From NCBI GenBank assembly GCA_049600855.1, contig JBMYQA010000386.1, positions 1-5,009 of the forward strand: a DNA stretch of 5,009 bases, written 5' to 3'. The notes under the pieces were generated by a model, which did not search any database, had not been told where the DNA came from, and saw only the letters and a list, made by a program, of their open reading frames with translations. This DNA is from JBMYQA01 sp049600855 (GTDB taxonomy: Bacteria > Bacteroidota > Bacteroidia > Cytophagales > Flammeovirgaceae). Position numbers and translations under genes: made by a program. Below are positions 1 through 5,009 of this stretch, piece by piece. Within the stretch, counting starts at the first letter, position 1. Every line of letters begins with the position of its first letter.

Positions 1-1447
1 TGCCCAAGAAGTGCATAGGCATGTTGACTCACCTCATCAAGTTGATCGGGAGATGGTTAAGCAGCACATTGGGCAGTTTAAGTATATGGAGCCAAATGAA
101 CACATCGAATTAACCTACTGTTTACCTGATGACCAGAATCAACTGAAATGGTTAATGAGTAGAGAAACCATTTTTAAGACCAATGCACAAGGTAAACCCG
201 CTCAAATTTTAGGCATTACTCAAGACATTACGAGTATGAAAAAGGCCAAACAACGACTCGAAACCTTCAAAAATGGACTTCGAGCGCTTAAGCTGATTTC
301 CTCTGATACCAGTCTTGATTTTGATACTCAACTTAAAAATGCCATCCGATTTATCACCAATTACTGGGGCATGGACTTGGGGATTATCGCGGATGTTGAA
401 GATGATGTATTTAAGGTAATCAATTCATTTTCACTGAACGAACAGTATAAACTCAATGGTGTTAGGCATTTTAACGCTACTAATAAGCGTTTTATACATC
501 AAGATGCTTTAGGCATTACAAGTATGTCTGATTCAACACCACATACACACCCTTGTTTTTCGCACCTACCAGTTACTTCTTACATCGGTTGTGATTATTG
601 GGTGAATGGCAAGCGTGCAGGCATGATTAATATTATTTCCACCAGCGACAAATCCATGCATTTTGGGGCTTACGATATGGATTTTATTCGCCTGTTTGCC
701 AAATGGGTTGGCTTTACTTTAGAACGCGCCAACAGCACCAAAAAATTAAAGAACCTGAATGAAAGTAAAGATCGAATATTAGCTACAGTCGCTCACGATT
801 TAAGAAGCCCAATCAATTCCATTAAAGGAACTATGGCAGTCATGAAACATCAGCTCGAAGATCGGATTGAAACTGAAGATCAAGAACTCTTCGATTTAAT
901 TGAGGATTCGTGTTCAAAAACCCTTTCTCTGATTCAAGAATTGCTCGATATTTCTGAAATGGAAAATGAAAACTATAGGCTTATTACAGAACAAGTGCCT
1001 ATCAATCCTTTTATCGAAAAAACATTGAAGCCTTATCATGAAAAAATCAACACAAAACAAGTTTCCTTACAACTGTATCTTGAAGAAACTGAAAAAACCT
1101 TAGTAAAAATTAATCGGCAAAAGTTTGCCCGAGTCATCGAAAACCTCACCTCAAATGCCCTAAAGTTCACCCCTAAAACAGGCAATATTTCCATTTGTAC
1201 TTCACTGAGCAAAGATCAAGTAAATATCATTATTAGTGATACTGGTATTGGGATTCCCGAAAAATTACACCCCTTCATTTTCAATAAATTCTCTAATGCA
1301 CGAAGGGCTGGCTTACAGGGAGAAAAGTCTACCGGCTTAGGGATGGCAATCGTAAAACAAATCATTCACCTGCATCAAGGAGCGATTACTTTCAAAAGTG
1401 CAGAAAATCAGGGAACCATGTTCACCATATCATTACCGCTATTGTAA
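1..1447 (+). CDS. PAS-GAF sensor histidine kinase, 5' end missing
   Basis: This is the C-terminal part of a two-component sensor kinase, which autophosphorylates a histidine and passes the phosphate to a response regulator. The frame is open to the left edge (first full codon at nt 2), so the GTG at nt 11 is probably an internal valine. Numbering from that codon: residues 1-85 are the second half of a PAS domain ending in a PAC motif (GITQDIT), 88-240 a GAF domain (SYIG, then WVNGKRAGMINI), about 250-320 HisKA with the phosphoacceptor H262 in ATVAHDLRSP, and 330-478 HATPase_c. The ATPase boxes are intact: N box N378/N382, G1 box D410-TGIGIP, F box around F423-F427, G2 box G442-LG. No membrane segment is visible, so the retained part is cytoplasmic. 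There is no C-terminal receiver, so its partner is a separate protein. GAF and HisKA closely resemble those of the kinase starting at nt 3728. The signal sensed is unknown. Confidence 0.95.
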   Translation, partial: AQEVHRHVDSPHQVDREMVKQHIGQFKYMEPNEHIELTYCLPDDQNQLKWLMSRETIFKTNAQGKPAQILGITQDITSMKKAKQRLETFKNGLRALKLISSDTSLDFDTQLKNAIRFITNYWGMDLGIIADVEDDVFKVINSFSLNEQYKLNGVRHFNATNKRFIHQDALGITSMSDSTPHTHPCFSHLPVTSYIGCDYWVNGKRAGMINIISTSDKSMHFGAYDMDFIRLFAKWVGFTLERANSTKKLKNLNESKDRILATVAHDLRSPINSIKGTMAVMKHQLEDRIETEDQELFDLIEDSCSKTLSLIQELLDISEMENENYRLITEQVPINPFIEKTLKPYHEKINTKQVSLQLYLEETEKTLVKINRQKFARVIENLTSNALKFTPKTGNISICTSLSKDQVNIIISDTGIGIPEKLHPFIFNKFSNARRAGLQGEKSTGLGMAIVKQIIHLHQGAITFKSAENQGTMFTISLPLL

Positions 1448-1486
1448 GCTATTAATCAGAAATATAAAACTTTATCACTGATGTTA

Positions 1487-1494
1487 TAACTTTG
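1487..1494 (+). promoter_or_regulatory. Candidate Bacteroidota -7 element upstream of folK
   Basis: TAACTTTG fits the Bacteroidota -7 consensus TAnnTTTG exactly and ends 31 bp before the folK ATG, which would give a short leader. I find no matching TTTG/TTG -33 element at the usual spacing, so this is a half match. If real, folK is transcribed independently of the upstream kinase, in keeping with the 78-bp gap and the unrelated functions. Confidence 0.35.
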
Positions 1495-1525
1495 TGTACT
1501 TGTTATCCATCCTAACTTGCACACT

Positions 1526-2023
1526 ATGGAACATCAAATTTATTTGTTACTTGGCGGAAATTTAGGTAATCGAATGCGCAATATTCAGGCAGCTATTCAG
1601 GCCATTTCACATCATATTGGCCAAGTTAAAGCTGTATCAAAAGTTTATGAAACGGCTGCTTGGGGAATACCCAACCAACCCGCTTATCTAAATCAAGCGC
1701 TGCAGGTGTCAAGTATGCTTCCTCCCAATGAATTACTATATGCTATTAATAAGATTGAAGATGACTTAGGGCGAGAACGCCATGAACGGTGGCAAGCTAG
1801 AATTATCGACATTGATATTTTGTATTACAGTGATCATGTAATTGAAGGACAACGGCTTACCCTTCCTCACCCGCACCTACACCATAGAAAGTTTGCGCTC
1901 ATTCCGCTGGTAGATATTGCTCCAGAGTTTGTACATCCTATCTTAGAAAAAAACAATCAAGAATTATTAGACTTATGTGAAGATGAATTGCAGGTCAGTG
2001 TATATCGTAAGGCCCAACTCTAG
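1526..2023 (+). CDS. folK: 2-amino-4-hydroxy-6-hydroxymethyldihydropteridine diphosphokinase (HPPK)
   Basis: FolK transfers pyrophosphate from ATP to 6-hydroxymethyl-7,8-dihydropterin, the step before dihydropteroate synthase in folate synthesis, in the cytoplasm. The 165-residue product has the family's usual length and all its landmarks: the N-terminal LLLGGNLGNR loop, VYETAAWG at 40-47, QPAYLNQA at 51-58, RWQAR at 88-92, the Mg-binding pair D95/D97 in IIDIDIL, LPHPH at 113-117 with H115, R121, and the closing PLVDIAPEFVHP. R88, W89, R92, D95, D97, H115 and R121 fall at the same numbers as in the E. coli enzyme as I remember it, which supports the ATG at nt 1526 rather than the in-frame TTG at 1517. 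RWQAR replaces the enterobacterial RWGPR, a change I believe is usual in Bacteroidota. There is no Shine-Dalgarno sequence. The gene lies 78 bp after the kinase and converges on the ceramidase-like gene 51 bp downstream; no other folate gene is visible. Confidence 0.97.
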   Translation: MEHQIYLLLGGNLGNRMRNIQAAIQAISHHIGQVKAVSKVYETAAWGIPNQPAYLNQALQVSSMLPPNELLYAINKIEDDLGRERHERWQARIIDIDILYYSDHVIEGQRLTLPHPHLHHRKFALIPLVDIAPEFVHPILEKNNQELLDLCEDELQVSVYRKAQL

Positions 2024-2074
2024 GAGGTTAAATAGTCAATAAAAAATAACCGTGTCTTTTGCCAGCTTATTTGA

Positions 2075-3418
2075 TTAAATCTGATGAGCAATTTTTTTGA
2101 TGATTTCGGTAAAATATGCCCCCATATTTGGCCCTACCCAATTCATTACCCTGACTTCTTCTTTGGCTTTGGTATTGTAATGCTCATCAGCTGTAATGTA
2201 CCCAACGTAAAAACCATTAAAACTTGTAATCATTACTTCTCGATTACGTTTTGCAAATAACTCATCTAGCTCTTGTTCTACAAATATTTCCCCAGAAAAG
2301 TCACAAGGCATGCCAATCATCACCAATTCACCAATTTTCAGCACAGTAACCGCTGCCTCTAACTTCCCCATTAATGCCTCAAAAGCCCAATTGCGAACTT
2401 TGAGTCCTGCAGTAAGTCTCAACTGTGATGCTGGAAGCTTAACTGGAATGTGTTTCAATCCAACATCAGTTGGAACCAATTCCTGTGTATGCGCTAATGC
2501 GGAACGTGTTAATGCGGCCAAGGTATCCCCCACAAGCTTTGCTTTCTCAAAATCACGATGTGGCATCCACTTGACCCGATGGCTCCCCACCATACCAGCA
2601 CAATACATCCCAAAATCAACTCGTTCATCTTTTTCCAATTGATTGACCCACACATTCGGATAATCGCCACTCAATTTGTGAATATTCTTATTGATATTTG
2701 TTGCATGAGCCGAAAAACTCAATAACACGCCACTTTTCCCTCGCTCTACTTGAGTCACCTGCACCAATCGAATCCAATGATCCACTTCGTGCGTTTTATC
2801 CAAACGATTTTCCAGAAAGTGCTCTACTGGAATTTTTTGGTATTTCAGCTCAGCTATTGTACTCACTTTTTTGGCTTGGGTAATCGCTTGTAAAATACGC
2901 TCAGATAACCACTCCATAATTTCTTGATTATACCCTCCCATCAATGTACCTCCAAGAGGGCTATTATCCCAACCACCAAACCCTGTATGTGTGTGCGAGG
3001 CAGACAAATAGGTTTGCTCAATTGAGAAATTTATTTCAGGTAAGCGTTTCGCCAATTCTTTGCGCAATAAGGGTGGGAAAATGAGTAAATCTAAGGAAAT
3101 GATTGCTACTTGCTGTTGTCCTTGCTTCAAATACATCACACGAGCATATAATGAATCATGTACGGCAGTATGTGGCCCTCTAGGTTGGTAGCCTACGAGT
3201 TTTACGGGAAAAGAAGGTGTGATATTTACTTTTGCCCACCCTGCTTGCAATATCGAATCACCTTGAGTTGCGTTTAAATCAAAATGATCTAATGTTGACA
3301 TCATGGCTTGGTAATCTTCAGTCTGTGAAAAACTTGACCGATCGATCATCCCAATAACACTTGCCAAAAAAATGGTGATCACAATTACAACCCTTAAAGT
3401 TCTGCGAACGAATCTCAT
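2075..3418 (-). CDS. Neutral/alkaline ceramidase-like protein, membrane-anchored, short form
   Basis: Neutral ceramidases are zinc amidases that split ceramide into sphingosine and a fatty acid. This 447-residue protein matches their N-terminal catalytic domain from AGWAKVNITP (59-68). It continues with VGYQPRGPHTAVHDSLYARV (75-94), the zinc-site SHTHTGFGGW (H142, H144), SFSAHATN (H238), LSGDYPN (249-255), SGE (E377), GYIT (Y407) and MNWVGPNMGAYF (425-436). H142, H238, E377 and Y407 correspond to the four zinc ligands of the Pseudomonas enzyme by my motif alignment. The serine motif GDVSPN appears as GMVGSH (275-280), so the catalytic serine position is glycine, with a serine beside it. The C-terminal Ig-like domain of full-size ceramidases (around 650-750 residues) is absent. 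Residues 1-9 are arginine-rich and 10-24 hydrophobic, with no lipobox and no clear cleavage site, suggesting a signal anchor with the enzyme outside the cytoplasm. The ATG at 3418 is chosen because it includes this anchor. Ceramidase activity itself is unproven; it may hydrolyse another amide or ester. Confidence 0.85.
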   Translation of the reverse strand: MRFVRRTLRVVIVITIFLASVIGMIDRSSFSQTEDYQAMMSTLDHFDLNATQGDSILQAGWAKVNITPSFPVKLVGYQPRGPHTAVHDSLYARVMYLKQGQQQVAIISLDLLIFPPLLRKELAKRLPEINFSIEQTYLSASHTHTGFGGWDNSPLGGTLMGGYNQEIMEWLSERILQAITQAKKVSTIAELKYQKIPVEHFLENRLDKTHEVDHWIRLVQVTQVERGKSGVLLSFSAHATNINKNIHKLSGDYPNVWVNQLEKDERVDFGMYCAGMVGSHRVKWMPHRDFEKAKLVGDTLAALTRSALAHTQELVPTDVGLKHIPVKLPASQLRLTAGLKVRNWAFEALMGKLEAAVTVLKIGELVMIGMPCDFSGEIFVEQELDELFAKRNREVMITSFNGFYVGYITADEHYNTKAKEEVRVMNWVGPNMGAYFTEIIKKIAHQI

Positions 3419-3498
3419 ATATACGATTATTTGTATGAAATTACCTACTTATTGATTGAAAAACTGTAACTTACTATAAGTGCGAAGCTAACTAATGA

Positions 3499-3534
3499 TT
3501 AAACTTTCTAACCAGATAAATTGAGAAAGTTTAA
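3499..3534. repeat. Perfect 11-bp inverted repeat
   Basis: TTAAACTTTCT (3499-3509) and AGAAAGTTTAA (3524-3534) are exact reverse complements around a 14-bp spacer. It lies 81 bp upstream of the ceramidase-like ATG and 194 bp upstream of the receiver-kinase ATG. Both neighbouring genes point away from it, so a terminator role is unlikely. A binding site for a dimeric regulator, or a leader hairpin of the leftward transcript, fits better. The arms are AT-rich (2 G or C in 11), so a hairpin would be weak. Confidence 0.55.
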
Positions 3535-3584
3535 GAAAGCCTTTTTGAATATCGAGATTATGCGGTATTCTTGTACGCATATAT

Positions 3585-3596
3585 TGAACAAGTTCA
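3585..3596. repeat. Short operator-like palindrome TGAAC-AA-GTTCA
   Basis: Two exact 5-bp half-sites separated by 2 bp form a 12-bp palindrome near the middle of the divergent region. It has the form of a small regulator site, but a palindrome this short can occur by chance, and I cannot name a binding protein. Confidence 0.3.
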
Positions 3597-3620
3597 TTAT
3601 TTCATATTTATTATTTTTTT

Positions 3621-3668
3621 GAGTGGCTGAACAAAAATAATTGTAATTCACCTTGTTTGCATCCACTC
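3621..3668. repeat. Imperfect two-part inverted repeat
   Basis: GAGTGG (3621-3626) pairs with CCACTC (3663-3668). Inside it AACAA (3630-3634) pairs with TTGTT (3653-3657), leaving unpaired bases of 3 and 5 nt between the two stems. The right side overlaps the candidate -33 element of the rightward promoter, so an operator there could affect the receiver-kinase gene. This is a weak structure taken alone. Confidence 0.3.
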
Positions 3669-3685
3669 ACTCAAACTGTATTTTG
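3656..3685 (+). promoter_or_regulatory. Candidate Bacteroidota promoter for the receiver-kinase gene
   Basis: TTTG at 3656-3659 is followed after 19 bp by TATTTTG at 3679-3685. This resembles the Bacteroidota pattern TTTG, about 19 bp, then TAnnTTTG, except that the -7 element is one base short. Transcription would begin roughly 30-35 bp before the ATG at 3728. The -7 element is also the left arm of the palindrome at 3679-3697. Confidence 0.35.
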
Positions 3686-3697
3686 CAACGCAAAATA
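3679..3697. repeat. Perfect 8-bp palindrome overlapping the candidate -7 element
   Basis: TATTTTGC (3679-3686) and GCAAAATA (3690-3697) are exact reverse complements separated by AAC. The palindrome ends 30 bp before the receiver-kinase ATG and covers the candidate -7 element. Its place and symmetry fit an operator for repression or autoregulation. As RNA it could form a tight 3-nt-loop hairpin in the leader, but without a T-run it does not look like a terminator. Confidence 0.45.
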
Positions 3698-3727
3698 GCT
3701 GGGCCAAACAAAATTATCTCAGATTGA

Positions 3728-5009
3728 ATGGACTATAGCATTCTGAAAAAGAAAACAGTGTTAATAGCTGATGATGAGGCAATTATATTAAAGGTTGCTT
3801 CCCAATTCTTTTTGTATTACGGTTGTGATGTCATTTCTGCTCCTAATGGAAAAGTAGCAATAGAACTTGCTGAGAAAAAACAACCCGACTTAATCATAAT
3901 GGATTGGCAGATGCCTATTATGAATGGGCTAGAGGCTACTAAAAAGATAAAATCCAACCCTCCTACCAAGCACATTCCTGTGATTATAGCTACAGGGGCT
4001 AGCGACTCCAATGATCATTTACAGCAAGCATTAGCCAACGGAGCGGACGATTACCTCACCAAGCCACTTGAAGAAAAGGTAATGATTGCTAGGGCAGTTG
4101 CCGTACTCCGTTTGTACCAAACCATTTCACTTGTGGAACAGCAGAATCAAGCACTCTTGAAGGCCAATGCCCAAATGGAACGCTACAAACGAGGATTAAA
4201 ATCTTTTAAGTTCATTACTTCTGACAGTAATCTCGAACTAGATAAGCAACTGGAAAAGGCAATGGGCTTCATGTTGCGTTACTATGACATGGAACTTGGG
4301 ATTATTAGTCAAATTACCGAAAAGGAACATCGGGTTATAAATATGTATGGCCCAAGAGGACTCAAAGAAGGCTTTAGCGACAAAACTATTGATTTAAACC
4401 GCAGTATCTGTAAAGCTGCTTATGAATCTGAAAAAGTCGTAATTCATGAGGATTTGCCTTCCGAAATCACTTTTAAGCCCGCATTGGCTCCCGATGCTCA
4501 AAGTTATATCGGCATTAGCATTTGGATTAAGCACATCAAGTATGGCTCAGTCTGCTTCATCTCCAATCAAAAAAAGCTTGGTTTTTTCCACCAAGACGAT
4601 ATTGAGTTCATGCAATTATTTGCTCGTTGGTTAGGATATGCCATTGAGCGCTCTTGGCATACCAAAGATTTAATTCAAACCAATAGAAGTAAAGATCGCA
4701 TATTGGCAACAGTGGCACACGATTTAAGAAATCCAATTCAAGCCATTCAAGGGGTAGCGACTATTCTGAAACTACAACTTAAAGAGGCGAGCCCAAGTGA
4801 TTTAGAAGTCATTTCATTAATTGATTCTTCCTGCAAGAAGGCCCTGCACCTCATTGCTGAGTTATTGGAGTCTTCTGAGATGGAAAACACTTCTTATAAA
4901 CTCAGGAAAAGTCCTACGGCAATTGATATTTTTATTCATCGTACACTAAAATCTTTTGAGCAACGCATCCAAGAGAAACAACAACAGCTCAAGTTAGATT
5001 TAAACTGTG
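3728..5009 (+). CDS. Receiver-GAF histidine kinase, 3' end missing
   Basis: This is a sensor kinase with a response-regulator receiver at its N-terminus, so its own kinase activity may be set by phosphorylation of that receiver. The ATG at 3728 follows directly on an in-frame TGA, which fixes the start within about ten codons. Of 427 visible residues, about 8-128 are the receiver: acidic pair D15/D16, phosphoacceptor D59 in LIIMDWQMP, T89 in IIATGAS, K112 in YLTKPL. Residues 130-158 are a likely coiled coil, about 160-310 a GAF domain (SYIG, then WIKHIKYGSVCFIS), and about 318-390 HisKA with phosphoacceptor H331 in ATVAHDLRNP. The window ends between HisKA and the expected HATPase_c domain, so intact kinase activity cannot be confirmed. 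No membrane segment is seen, so it is probably cytoplasmic. GAF and HisKA are paralogous to the kinase at the left edge. It is divergent from the ceramidase-like gene across 309 bp and has no Shine-Dalgarno sequence. Confidence 0.94.
   Translation, partial: MDYSILKKKTVLIADDEAIILKVASQFFLYYGCDVISAPNGKVAIELAEKKQPDLIIMDWQMPIMNGLEATKKIKSNPPTKHIPVIIATGASDSNDHLQQALANGADDYLTKPLEEKVMIARAVAVLRLYQTISLVEQQNQALLKANAQMERYKRGLKSFKFITSDSNLELDKQLEKAMGFMLRYYDMELGIISQITEKEHRVINMYGPRGLKEGFSDKTIDLNRSICKAAYESEKVVIHEDLPSEITFKPALAPDAQSYIGISIWIKHIKYGSVCFISNQKKLGFFHQDDIEFMQLFARWLGYAIERSWHTKDLIQTNRSKDRILATVAHDLRNPIQAIQGVATILKLQLKEASPSDLEVISLIDSSCKKALHLIAELLESSEMENTSYKLRKSPTAIDIFIHRTLKSFEQRIQEKQQQLKLDLNC

Larger units (their letters stand above)
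3419..3727. other. Divergent intergenic region, no gene
   Basis: This 309-bp AT-rich stretch separates the start of the ceramidase-like gene (leftward) from the start of the receiver-kinase gene (rightward). I see no credible small ORF and no RNA gene. It holds four inverted repeats (3499-3534, 3585-3596, 3621-3668, 3679-3697) and one candidate rightward promoter (3656-3685), listed separately. Neither flanking start has a Shine-Dalgarno sequence. No clear Bacteroidota -7 element sits close to the leftward start; the nearest resemblance, TAGCTTCG on the minus strand at 3490-3483, has one mismatch and no -33 partner. Confidence 0.8.

Noticed and set aside
11..13. GTG as start codon of the first kinase
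   Set aside because: The frame is open upstream to the window edge and the protein would begin in the middle of a PAS domain, so the real start is outside the window.
548..595. His/Cys-rich stretch HTHPCFSH in the first kinase's GAF domain as a possible metal or haem site
   Set aside because: A HPC-type loop before SYIG is common in GAF domains of sensor kinases, and the paralogue at 3728 lacks the histidines and cysteine, so there is no support for a metal site.
2024..2074. Possible terminator between folK and the ceramidase-like gene: GGTTA (2026-2030) with TAACC (2047-2051)
   Set aside because: The stem is only 5 bp with a 16-nt loop, and no clean T-run follows on either strand. Convergent genes need termination here, but the sequence does not show a convincing structure.
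2310..2642. Plus-strand open frame of 110 codons opposite the ceramidase-like gene
   Set aside because: It lies wholly antisense to a well-supported coding region, resembles no known family and is rich in S, T, N and P as antisense frames often are.
2698..2883. Plus-strand open frame of 61 codons opposite the ceramidase-like gene
   Set aside because: It is a shadow of the minus-strand gene, with no recognisable motif or start signal.
3632..3639. Minus-strand TATTTTTG, a match to the -7 consensus, as promoter of the ceramidase-like gene
   Set aside because: It lies over 210 bp from the start and has no -33 element at the right distance; such AT-rich matches are frequent by chance.
3709..3716. 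Minus-strand TAATTTTG, a second match to the -7 consensus
   Set aside because: It is about 290 bp from the ceramidase-like start, and a -33 element would fall inside the kinase gene, where none is seen.
3817..4011. Minus-strand open frame of 64 codons over the receiver domain
   Set aside because: It is antisense to the receiver, whose catalytic residues are all intact in the plus frame.
4446..4634. Plus-strand open frame of 62 codons inside the second kinase
   Set aside because: It is an out-of-frame overlap with the GAF-coding region, which reads cleanly in the kinase frame.

Overview
The window looks like chromosomal DNA of a member of the Bacteroidota, most likely a Cytophagales-type gliding or marine bacterium. 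The grounds are AT-rich DNA, no convincing Shine-Dalgarno sequence before any start, a TAnnTTTG-type promoter element before folK, FolK in a Bacteroidota-like form (RWxAR followed by IDIDIL), and soluble-looking GAF histidine kinases. The phylum is a reasonable inference; the genus cannot be read from the sequence.

Layout, left to right. (1) nt 1-1447, plus strand: the 3' part of a sensor histidine kinase whose 5' end lies before the window. The visible order is PAS/PAC end, GAF, HisKA, HATPase_c, with no receiver at the C-terminus. (2) nt 1526-2023, plus: folK, the folate-pathway pyrophosphokinase, complete. (3) nt 2075-3418, minus, convergent with folK: a complete, short neutral/alkaline ceramidase-like protein with an N-terminal membrane anchor. 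It keeps the zinc-site residues, but the position of the family's catalytic serine is changed. (4) nt 3419-3727: a 309-bp divergent intergenic region with several inverted repeats and a candidate promoter. (5) nt 3728 to the right edge, plus: the 5' part of a second histidine kinase, ordered receiver, short coiled coil, GAF, HisKA, and cut by the window end before any ATPase domain.

The two kinases are clear paralogues from the GAF domain through the HisKA domain and differ in their N-terminal input module (PAS against receiver). The first has no receiver of its own and the second begins with one, so signalling between them is possible but unproven. folK is a housekeeping gene and the ceramidase-like protein is probably a membrane-anchored, outward-facing amidase-like enzyme. 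Nothing in the sequence ties either directly to the kinases. I see no RNA genes, CRISPR arrays, insertion sequences or phage genes. No wholly new system is evident. The most unusual points are the altered ceramidase active-site motif, the flanking paralogous kinases and the dyad-rich divergent region.
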